From QAMH01 sp964435565 (lineage in GTDB: Bacteria > Actinomycetota > Coriobacteriia > Coriobacteriales > QAMH01), in the NCBI GenBank assembly GCA_964435565.1, contig CAYSZR010000039.1:1-17502 (forward strand): a DNA stretch of 17,502 bases, read 5' to 3'. The notes below the pieces were generated by a model that ran no database searches, was not told the DNA's origin, and saw only the letters and a program-made list of their open reading frames with translations. Made by a program: the position numbers and the translations under genes. Below are positions 1 to 6,010 of the stretch, in pieces (position 1 is the first letter of the stretch; each line of letters opens with the position of its first letter).

Positions 1-2268
1 AACTTCCGCGTCCTTGCCGGAGATGGTCACCGAACCTGTGTTGCCGAAGTTGCTCCCCCCGATTTTGAGCTGCGTCGGATTCGAATCGGCGACAATCTCG
101 GCGGAGGATATGACGGGCAGCGTCTTTTGCGCATCTAAGGAAAGGTCAATCTGCCCGCCCGATGAACAGAGGCCGAGGAATCGTCCGTCGTACTGGTTGA
201 CGTGCGATTCGATCCAGATGACGCGTTCCCGCGCGAGTTCGGCTGCCTGCGACGCGGCGGGCTTGGCGGCAAGCCCCTGCTGGAGCGCAGCCACTGCGGC
301 AGCGCCCGTCACCATGGGGGCTGCCATGGATGTTCCACTTGAATACATATAGGGGGCGATTTCGGTGCCTACTCCCAGGCAGTCGAGGTACACAGCGGAT
401 AGTTCACTCGATTCTGATGGAGCGATTCTCACCCTGATGGTCATGCAGCCATCTTTGTCATATGCGACCGACTTCTCGCTTTCGAGCGTTAGTTCAGAAT
501 AGACCTGTGCCTCGTACCAGGTTTTGTCGGTAGGGGAAAGATAGTTGAGATAGGGCGCTTGGGTTTTGTCCCAGGAAATCATGCCGGTATCCGTTGATTT
601 CGTAGCCAGGGAGAAAGTAACACTTGAGGAACCGGAGGCGTCCGAGAAGCTTGTAAGCAGTTTGCTGTTAAGCATCCACGAATCCGGGTAGCTTCCTACC
701 GGGATCTTGAGATAGAATTCGGACCCGCTCGAATCATCATCGGAAAAGGGTGCCATCTCGCCTGAGCCGATGCACAGGGAGTGGCCGCTCTCGAAGTAGT
801 AGTCGGCGCTGATCGAGCCTACCCTGTCCTTATCCTCAACAACAAGGGTGGTCTCGTCACACGTCTTATAAACCTTCACGGCATCAGTGGATGTATTGTC
901 AAAGGTGTCCTTGCACAGAGGACTGCCGTCGGTTTCAGCAAGATAGGAAAGCGATTTCGCTGGCGCAAGCGCGGATGCGGTAGAGAGGATATCCACGCCT
1001 GGGGCGTACACGTCGGTAAGCGAGGCGCTGAAGTTGTAGCCGCTCCCACCTTTCCTGTTGGATCCGTCCACCACGATCGCGTAGGGGTTGTCCCGCAGAA
1101 CCGAAGGGGTCGAGGGGTTGTAGTCGGCGCTGGTATCCGAGTTTCCCGAGGAAAAGACCGAGATGACGCCTTTCTCGCCCAGTTGGGTGACGATAAGCGA
1201 GAGCATCTTGCAGACCTGACGGTCTCCCCATGAGTTATTGACGGCTACGAGGTTCAGTCCGTTGTCGATCGCTTTGCTGAGATAGGCATATCCCTTTGCC
1301 AAGTCAGCTATCGAGACCTCGCCGTTCGGATTGCCCGCCTTTATGGCGACGAGCTTCACGCCATTGGCGACACCGCTCGTTCCGAAATCGTTCCACTCCG
1401 ATGCGATGATGCCGGCCACATGGGTGCCATGGCTGAACGTATCGCTCACATCACCCACGTCACCGCTGTCGGTCAGGTTGATACCGTAATCGCCGCCGTC
1501 GGGATTGTAGTCCTTCATGTTGTTCATCATGACGCCGTCGAGGTCGGGGTTGGTGACGTCGATGCCCGTGTCGAAGACGGCCACGACACCGCAGGCGTTC
1601 TGATTCTCCGTGTTCCAATCAGGGGAGTTGATGTCGAAACCCAGATACGCTTTTCCGTCGTGCATCGTGGAACCGTTGTTATTTAATCCCCACTGGAAAT
1701 CGGTGGCGTCGGCGATGGACGACGAGGAGGCGCCCTGCAAGGTGCTGTCGGAGGCGGTCGATGTTGCTTGCGCGCTCAATGTTTTGGTCGTGGCCGCCAC
1801 GACGGAAGATTCATCTGTATCCGAATCCTGATCGACATGCGCTACGTAGTTCGGTTCGACCATGAGGATGCGCGAATCGTCCCACAGCGCGTAGAGCATC
1901 TCTTCGGTGCTCATCGAATCGTTTTGGATGAGGATGATATGCACCGCATCATCTTCGGGCGTTTCTTGGGCGGTCAGCGTCTCTTCGGTCGATGTCACAT
2001 AGGTCTCTTCGGTCGTTGCGAGGAGGTCTTCTGTAGCAAAAGCGGAGCCAGAGAACCAGTTGATGTTCTCTGCATTGCCTCGTACGGCTGCGACAACTTC
2101 GCCTTCGGTGTGGCTGCCAGCTGCCAGCAGGTCAGTGATTTCTTGGCTTCTGTTCCCGTCATCTATGGCAAGGGCTGACTTTGTGGATGCGGGTATGCCG
2201 AGCGTGGCCAGACAGAAGGCAAGTGTGACCGCAAAGAGTCTTTTTGTGATGCCCATCTTCCCTCGCAT
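1..2268 (-). CDS. Secreted subtilisin-like serine protease (S8), 3' end outside window
   Basis: Secreted endopeptidase of the subtilase (S8) family; 756 codons are visible and the frame runs off the left edge without a stop. The start at 2268 (MRGKMGITKRLF) is chosen because GGGGAG sits 6 nt upstream; the inner ATG at 2256 has no usable spacing. Order of parts: signal peptide (about residues 1-32), an I9-like propeptide ending near ILMVEPNYVAHVD, then the catalytic domain with Asp233 (VAVFDTGID), His280 (SHGTHVAG) and Ser647 (SSGTSMAAP), so the triad is complete. A stretch of about 200 residues, rich in Ser/Thr/Asp, is inserted between APGVDI (near 421) and the Ser motif, where ordinary subtilisins have few residues. 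The last visible part (SNPTQLKIGGSNFGNTG) resembles an IPT/TIG immunoglobulin-like domain, so more C-terminal domains probably follow. The gene lies 75 bp downstream of the repeat-protein gene on the same strand with no strong terminator between, so the two may be co-transcribed. Substrate unknown. Confidence 0.93.
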   Translation of the reverse strand, partial: MRGKMGITKRLFAVTLAFCLATLGIPASTKSALAIDDGNRSQEITDLLAAGSHTEGEVVAAVRGNAENINWFSGSAFATEDLLATTEETYVTSTEETLTAQETPEDDAVHIILIQNDSMSTEEMLYALWDDSRILMVEPNYVAHVDQDSDTDESSVVAATTKTLSAQATSTASDSTLQGASSSSIADATDFQWGLNNNGSTMHDGKAYLGFDINSPDWNTENQNACGVVAVFDTGIDVTNPDLDGVMMNNMKDYNPDGGDYGINLTDSGDVGDVSDTFSHGTHVAGIIASEWNDFGTSGVANGVKLVAIKAGNPNGEVSIADLAKGYAYLSKAIDNGLNLVAVNNSWGDRQVCKMLSLIVTQLGEKGVISVFSSGNSDTSADYNPSTPSVLRDNPYAIVVDGSNRKGGSGYNFSASLTDVYAPGVDILSTASALAPAKSLSYLAETDGSPLCKDTFDNTSTDAVKVYKTCDETTLVVEDKDRVGSISADYYFESGHSLCIGSGEMAPFSDDDSSGSEFYLKIPVGSYPDSWMLNSKLLTSFSDASGSSSVTFSLATKSTDTGMISWDKTQAPYLNYLSPTDKTWYEAQVYSELTLESEKSVAYDKDGCMTIRVRIAPSESSELSAVYLDCLGVGTEIAPYMYSSGTSMAAPMVTGAAAVAALQQGLAAKPAASQAAELARERVIWIESHVNQYDGRFLGLCSSGGQIDLSLDAQKTLPVISSAEIVADSNPTQLKIGGSNFGNTGSVTISGKDAEV

Positions 2269-2343
2269 TTGCGACTCCCCGGTTACGCTTGCCTTCTTCT
2301 ATTTTAGCGTTTTGCTTACTTCAAATGCAGGTTCGTGCATCTT

Positions 2344-3756
2344 TCATATCGTGGGTGATAATCCAGCTGTCCGCCTGCGCGCAACGAACAGTGCGCCGCC
2401 TGCGGCAGCGAGCATTAGGAGCATTAACGGGCTCCCGGTAGCTTCGTCTGCGGTTTTGGGTACGCTCGTAGCTGCGGCGGAAGCTTGAGTAGCAACGGGG
2501 ATCTGTGCAACAGATGGTGCGGCATTCTTGACAATGGTCACGCTAGCGGCCACATTGGGGTTTAAGATTGTCCTTGTACTGTCCCAATACTCTGTGATGG
2601 TGCCGCTGCCCGTGCCGATGGTCTGGCCGTACATGCCGCTGTCTTTATAGGCTTCAGCATAGGCGACATCCTGTACGTGGGCGCCAGCCGGCGATGTTAT
2701 CGTACTACCGGTGATAGAGATGGTGCCAGGCGCTGCCTCATTTTTGCTGAATGCCAGGATAGCTCCATCGCCCCCTTCGGCGATTACGCTGGAATCAACG
2801 ATATTGACCCGTGGAGTGGCTTCCATGTTCTTGAGTGCAAAAGCGATTATCCCGTTGCTCTGACCATTGGGATTAGATGCCTTTGAGGTGACGTCGGAGT
2901 TGGTGATGGTGATGATTCCCGTATTGGCCGAAGTGCCGATAGCGACAATCCCGTATGTTAGCTGCCTGGTGCCCGAAGCGGTGGCGCGCGACGAGACCGT
3001 TGCGTTTGTGATGTCGATGTTGCCCTTGTTCGCGACGATGCCGAAGGCATTGTCTGCGCAAGATGCATCAACGTTGACGGTAGTGCCGTTGATGGCGATG
3101 TTGCCAGCGGCGGTTTTGATGCAGTTTCCACCGTCGGCTTTAGAAGCGTTCTTTACGTTGAGGATGCCGCTGCCAATGATTGAGATGTCGCCTTCGACCG
3201 CTCCAATTGTGGAGTCCGAGGCAGCGCCCGCACTAACGTCCATGGTGCCGTTGTTGGTGATGGAGATGCCGCCAGCGGCGTGCACTCCGATGGCGGCAGT
3301 CACCTTATCGCCGCCATTGACGGTCATGGTGCCGTTGTTAGTGATGGAGATGGAGGGATCTTTGCTTGTTCCTGAATTAATGGCGCCGATAACGGCAATT
3401 TCCGCGTCGGTTCCATCGACGGTCATGGTGCCGTTGTTGGTGATGGAGATGTTGCCGTTCATAGCATCGATGGCAGAAATATCACCACCGGAGCTTATGG
3501 TTGTGTCGCCTGTTGAGGTTATATCCAGGTCGCCGACAGAGGCTATAGCGCCACCGTTGTAGTCGACAAGCTGCATGTCATTTGCGCCGTCCCAGTTCCA
3601 TGTGCCCCCTTTGGAACCAGCGCCGTTGGCGGCCTCGTTGTATTCGGCGCCGTTAACGCTTACGCTTGTTGCGGCGAACGCCTGCAGCGGCGTCATGCAC
3701 AATGCGAGCAAAATGGATGCTGCGGCAATCGATGCATTCCTGGCAGATGTTCTCAT
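2344..3756 (-). CDS. Secreted, C-terminally anchored repeat protein, probable beta-helix
   Basis: 470-residue surface protein of unknown function. The start at 3756 (MRTSARNASIAAA) is preferred over an ATG 17 codons upstream because GGGAG lies 5 nt before it and it begins a clean signal peptide (cleavage probably after LQAFA, near residue 28). The body is built of degenerate units of roughly 28-33 residues with a core like ISITNNGTMTV; later units drift (NIDITNATV, IITITNSDV, TISITGSTI). Such short beta-strand repeats ending in small or Asn-rich turns are typical of right-handed beta-helix adhesins or polysaccharide-binding proteins. The C-terminus has VPKTADE, a hydrophobic segment (LMLLMLAAAGGALFVA) and RRR, the layout of a sortase signal but with VPKTA in place of LPxTG. 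It has a perfect -10 box and lies upstream of the subtilase gene. An adhesin role is inference; no catalytic residues were recognised. Confidence 0.85.
   Translation of the reverse strand: MRTSARNASIAAASILLALCMTPLQAFAATSVSVNGAEYNEAANGAGSKGGTWNWDGANDMQLVDYNGGAIASVGDLDITSTGDTTISSGGDISAIDAMNGNISITNNGTMTVDGTDAEIAVIGAINSGTSKDPSISITNNGTMTVNGGDKVTAAIGVHAAGGISITNNGTMDVSAGAASDSTIGAVEGDISIIGSGILNVKNASKADGGNCIKTAAGNIAINGTTVNVDASCADNAFGIVANKGNIDITNATVSSRATASGTRQLTYGIVAIGTSANTGIITITNSDVTSKASNPNGQSNGIIAFALKNMEATPRVNIVDSSVIAEGGDGAILAFSKNEAAPGTISITGSTITSPAGAHVQDVAYAEAYKDSGMYGQTIGTGSGTITEYWDSTRTILNPNVAASVTIVKNAAPSVAQIPVATQASAAATSVPKTADEATGSPLMLLMLAAAGGALFVARRRTAGLSPTI
3241..3451 (-). repeat. Near-identical 28-bp repeats inside the beta-helix gene
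   Basis: Three copies of a 28-bp sequence occur at 3241-3268, 3325-3352 and 3424-3451, differing by at most one base. They encode the peptide ISITNNGTM and lie 84 and 99 bp apart, both multiples of three, so gain or loss of a unit keeps the frame. Neighbouring units keep the protein pattern but have diverged at DNA level. Confidence 0.85.
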
Positions 3757-3806
3757 AAGAGCTCCCTTCATCAGCCATGGTTGATTCCCTTGGAATCCCC
3801 GTCCCA

Positions 3807-3812
3807 ATTATA
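3807..3812 (-). promoter_or_regulatory. -10 box of the beta-helix gene promoter
   Basis: On the minus strand the sequence is a perfect TATAAT, about 50 bp upstream of the start codon at 3756. No good -35 box is present at 17 bp spacing (about 3830-3835); that place is taken by the first of two palindromes (3826-3882). This suggests a promoter that depends on, or is blocked by, a bound regulator. Confidence 0.6.
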
Positions 3813-3825
3813 CATGCCAAATATC

Positions 3826-3882
3826 TGACAAAGGTCCCGTAGACATTTGTCACATTGACAAATGTCTACGGGACCTTTGTCA
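3826..3882. repeat. Two adjacent 27-bp palindromes forming one perfect 57-bp inverted repeat
   Basis: The left arm (3826-3852) and right arm (3856-3882) are exact reverse complements separated by CAT. Each arm is itself an imperfect palindrome of form TGACAAA-N1-GTC-N5-GAC-N1-TTTGTCA. The element can be read as one long 27-bp-stem hairpin or as two operator-like sites with centres 30 bp apart. It lies between two divergent genes, so a terminator role is unlikely. The centres fall about 39 and 69 bp upstream of the probable transcription start of the beta-helix gene. A dispersed repeat element is the other possibility. Confidence 0.9.
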
Positions 3883-3963
3883 TATGACGATGCCATGTCT
3901 GCTTGCACGAAGCGTCGCGCCTTGGGCTCATAAGCTACTTTCTCCCTGTGCTGGTCAGGGTGT

Positions 3964-4001
3964 GTTTCAATAGTGTAACGTTGGCGTTTCGGCGATGTTA
4001 A
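3964..4001 (-). promoter_or_regulatory. GlnR-type box (four half-sites) upstream of amtB
   Basis: Read on the minus strand: TTAAC-n6-GAAAC-n6-GTTAC-n6-GAAAC. The known actinomycete GlnR consensus is gTnAc-n6-GaAAc repeated with n6 between pairs. All four half-sites fit with only the first base of the first one off, and all three spacers are exactly 6 bp. It ends 105 bp upstream of the amtB start, the expected target of nitrogen control. Whether this organism encodes a GlnR-like OmpR-family regulator cannot be seen here. Confidence 0.6.
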
Positions 4002-4106
4002 AAGCTGTATTCGAAACTGTTAACAAACCTCCTTATCGCGGCTACGGCGCCAATCGAGCGCGAAGATTGTCTTGTCAACAAAGACAAGCAAATCAAGGAG
4101 GTTCTT

Positions 4107-5378
4107 ATGTATGACACTGGGTCTACGGCATTCATGCTGATCTGCACGATGCTCGTTTTCCTGATGACCCCGGGGCTGGCATTTTTCTACGGCGGTCTAT
4201 CCCGCCGCAAAAATGTCGTGAACACCATGTTCATGTCGGTTGCCGTTTTGGGCATCGTAGGAGTGATGTGGGTAATCTTTGGCTGGTCGTTTGCATATGG
4301 TGGTGACGGGTCCATTCCGTTTTTTGGAGGGTTCGACCAGATTGGCCTTACGGGAACTGTAACGAGCATGCTGGGTGAAGATCCACTGAGCACGGCGCAC
4401 GGTTATCCCAGCATCATCGATATCGCGTTTCAAATGGCTTTCGCTATGATCACGACGGCTATCATCACCGGTTCGCTAGCCGGTCGTATGAAGTTTCCTG
4501 CGGTCATTGCGTTTTGCACCGTATGGGTCGTGTTGGTCTATGCGCCCCTCGCGCACATGGTTTGGGGCGGCGAAGGCAGCCTGATCGGTGACACTATCGG
4601 CGCTATCGACTTTGCCGGTGGCGATGTCGTGCATATCAGTTCGGGCTTGACGGGCCTGACGCTCTGCCTGCTTCTGGGTAAGAGGCGTGGATTTGGCATG
4701 ATGAACTATCGTGCGCATAACGTGCCGTTCGTGCTGCTGGGCGCTGCAATGCTGTGGTTTGGCTGGTTCGGCTTCAATGCCGGCTCTGAATTCGGCGCCG
4801 ATGGCGTTGCTGCCCTTGCGTTGCTCAATACGGTTTCCGCTTCTGCGGCCGCAACGCTTTCGTGGATGCTCATCGAGCGTTTGAAGACGGGCAAGTGCAC
4901 GCTGGTTGGTGGATCGACCGGTCTGGTTGCCGGCTTGGTTGTCATCACCCCAGCCGCTGGCTTTGTGGAGCCGTGGGCTGCGGTTATCATGGGGCTTATC
5001 GTATCGCCTATCTGCTATATGGCCATCTCTGCACTGAAAGCGAAGCTCGGTTACGATGATGCGCTCGACGCGTTTGGCTGTCATTGCATCGGTGGTATTA
5101 CAGGCGGTATTCTCACGGGCTTGTTCTGCGTCCCCGATCTTTCGTGGACCGATTATGGCGGATTGCTTTACACGGGTGATCCCAGCTTGTTCATAAGCCA
5201 GCTTGCGGGTATCGGTATCACCATAGCGTTCGTGTTTGTGGCAGATCTTATTATTGGATTCATCATCAAAGCACTGTTCCATGGCAGTCTGCGCGTAAGC
5301 GAAAAGGAAGAAGCGCTTGGTATGGACTTGGTTGAGCATGGCGAATCTGCATATCCTGCCTTTATGGGCTTGGACTAG
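4107..5378 (+). CDS. amtB: Ammonium transporter, AmtB/Amt family
   Basis: 423-residue trimeric ammonium channel of the cytoplasmic membrane. AAGGAGG lies 5 nt before the start. The N-terminus (TGSTAFMLICTMLVFLMTPG, then FFYGGLSRRKN) is the family's first membrane segment and loop. The signature FAGGDVVHISSG carries the first pore His (His176), and FGCHCIGGITGG carries the second (His326); their 150-residue spacing equals that of E. coli His168 and His318. The periplasmic site Trp (LAHMVWGG) and cage Phe (WFGFNAGS) are also present. glnK follows after 18 bp, the usual amtB-glnK pair in which GlnK plugs the pore when nitrogen is plentiful. A GlnR-type box lies upstream, and a 7-bp inverted repeat (TTGTCTT at 4067, AAGACAA at 4081) sits just before the ribosome binding site. 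The length is normal and the frame intact. Confidence 0.97.
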   Translation: MYDTGSTAFMLICTMLVFLMTPGLAFFYGGLSRRKNVVNTMFMSVAVLGIVGVMWVIFGWSFAYGGDGSIPFFGGFDQIGLTGTVTSMLGEDPLSTAHGYPSIIDIAFQMAFAMITTAIITGSLAGRMKFPAVIAFCTVWVVLVYAPLAHMVWGGEGSLIGDTIGAIDFAGGDVVHISSGLTGLTLCLLLGKRRGFGMMNYRAHNVPFVLLGAAMLWFGWFGFNAGSEFGADGVAALALLNTVSASAAATLSWMLIERLKTGKCTLVGGSTGLVAGLVVITPAAGFVEPWAAVIMGLIVSPICYMAISALKAKLGYDDALDAFGCHCIGGITGGILTGLFCVPDLSWTDYGGLLYTGDPSLFISQLAGIGITIAFVFVADLIIGFIIKALFHGSLRVSEKEEALGMDLVEHGESAYPAFMGLD

Positions 5379-5396
5379 TAGGGAAGGAGCAATTCA

Positions 5397-5735
5397 ATGA
5401 AGAAGATCACTGCAATCGTCCGTCCCGAAAAGATGGAAGTTCTGAAAGACGAGCTGTTCGAGGCGAAAGTGAGCGGCATGACTATCAGCCAGGTGCAAGG
5501 TTGTGGCAATCAGCACGGCTGGAAGGAATATTATCGCGGCACAGAAGTGATGCTGAACATGCTGCCAAAGGTGAAGTTCGAAATTGTCGTGGAAGATTCT
5601 GCTGTTGACGCTCTGGTTGACTTGATTGTGAAAACCGCGCAAACCGGCGAAGTGGGGGATGGCAAGATATTCGTGTTTCCCTGCGAAGAGGTAGTGCGCA
5701 TTCGCACGGGAGAAACAGGATCTTCGGCCGTATAG
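5397..5735 (+). CDS. glnK: P-II nitrogen regulatory protein GlnK, Tyr51 replaced by Val
   Basis: 112-residue P-II signal protein that senses 2-oxoglutarate and ATP/ADP and gates the ammonium transporter encoded just upstream. AAGGAG precedes the start, and the 18-bp gap from amtB indicates one transcript. The N-terminal strand MKKITAIVRPEK, T-loop tip YYRGTEV (45-51), LPKVKFEIVVED and the nucleotide loop TGEVGDGKIFVFP are all typical. Arg47, which in E. coli enters the AmtB pore, is kept. Residue 51, the Tyr that is uridylylated in proteobacteria and adenylylated in actinomycetes, is Val here, so control by covalent modification at that site is not possible. Signalling must rest on ligand binding alone (inference). 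Conventional length, no truncation. Confidence 0.96.
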   Translation: MKKITAIVRPEKMEVLKDELFEAKVSGMTISQVQGCGNQHGWKEYYRGTEVMLNMLPKVKFEIVVEDSAVDALVDLIVKTAQTGEVGDGKIFVFPCEEVVRIRTGETGSSAV

Positions 5736-5761
5736 CTGAAAAGCTTTTTTTGTTTTTTGTT

Positions 5762-5793
5762 AGGCGCCCTGGCTCATATGAGCCAGGGCGCCT
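5762..5793. terminator. Perfect 16-bp-arm palindrome after glnK
   Basis: AGGCGCCCTGGCTCAT followed directly by its exact reverse complement, 26 bp after the glnK stop. It is the likely end of the amtB-glnK transcript. Unusually the T-rich stretch (5745-5760) comes before the hairpin on the plus strand, and no T-run follows on either strand, so it is not a textbook intrinsic terminator. Confidence 0.5.
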
Positions 5794-5822
5794 CTGTCGT
5801 CACTTCTTCCGCGTGAGACGGC

Positions 5823-5855
5823 ATATGCCAGTGTCTGAGACGACTGGCGTATAAT
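5823..5855 (+). promoter_or_regulatory. Promoter with overlapping dyad for the C1 peptidase gene
   Basis: A perfect TATAAT lies at 5850-5855. It is overlapped by an inverted repeat, ATATGCCAGT (5823-5832) and ACTGGCGTAT (5843-5852), with 9 of 10 bases matching and a 10-bp spacer. The dyad covers the place of the -35 box, where no consensus -35 is seen. This fits a regulated promoter. The distance to the start codon at 6011 leaves a leader of about 150 nt. Confidence 0.45.
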
Positions 5856-5880
5856 GGAGCACATCGTTTCGACGGTGAGC

Positions 5881-5899
5881 TATAATTGCGCTAAGCGCA
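5881..5899 (+). promoter_or_regulatory. Second TATAAT with adjacent dyad
   Basis: Another TATAAT (5881-5886), 31 bp after the first, is followed at once by the perfect dyad TGCGCT-A-AGCGCA (5887-5899). It may be a second start point for the C1 peptidase gene with an operator at the start site. No clear -35 box is present, so confidence is low. Confidence 0.3.
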
Positions 5900-6010
5900 T
5901 GGCGCCTGATCTTGGCTTGCGGACGAGGGTCGCTGTCACGAATCGATCACGCGCGGCTGGCCCGGGGCGACCGGGGCAGCGTGCCCGATCTTGGGAGTGG
6001 GGAGCCCGAC

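Noticed and set aside
3241..3451. CRISPR-like spaced repeats
   Set aside because: Spacers are coding, unequal and related to each other; the repeats are rungs of a secreted protein.
2867..3562. 231-codon open frame on the plus strand, antisense to the repeat protein
   Set aside because: It is a periodic mirror of the repeat gene (runs of MVPLLVMEM), has no ribosome site, and the minus frame has a signal peptide and anchor.
4476..5339. 287-codon minus-strand frame within amtB
   Set aside because: Shadow of amtB, whose pore histidines and signature are intact; the shadow is rich in Arg, His and Gln and has no recognisable domain.
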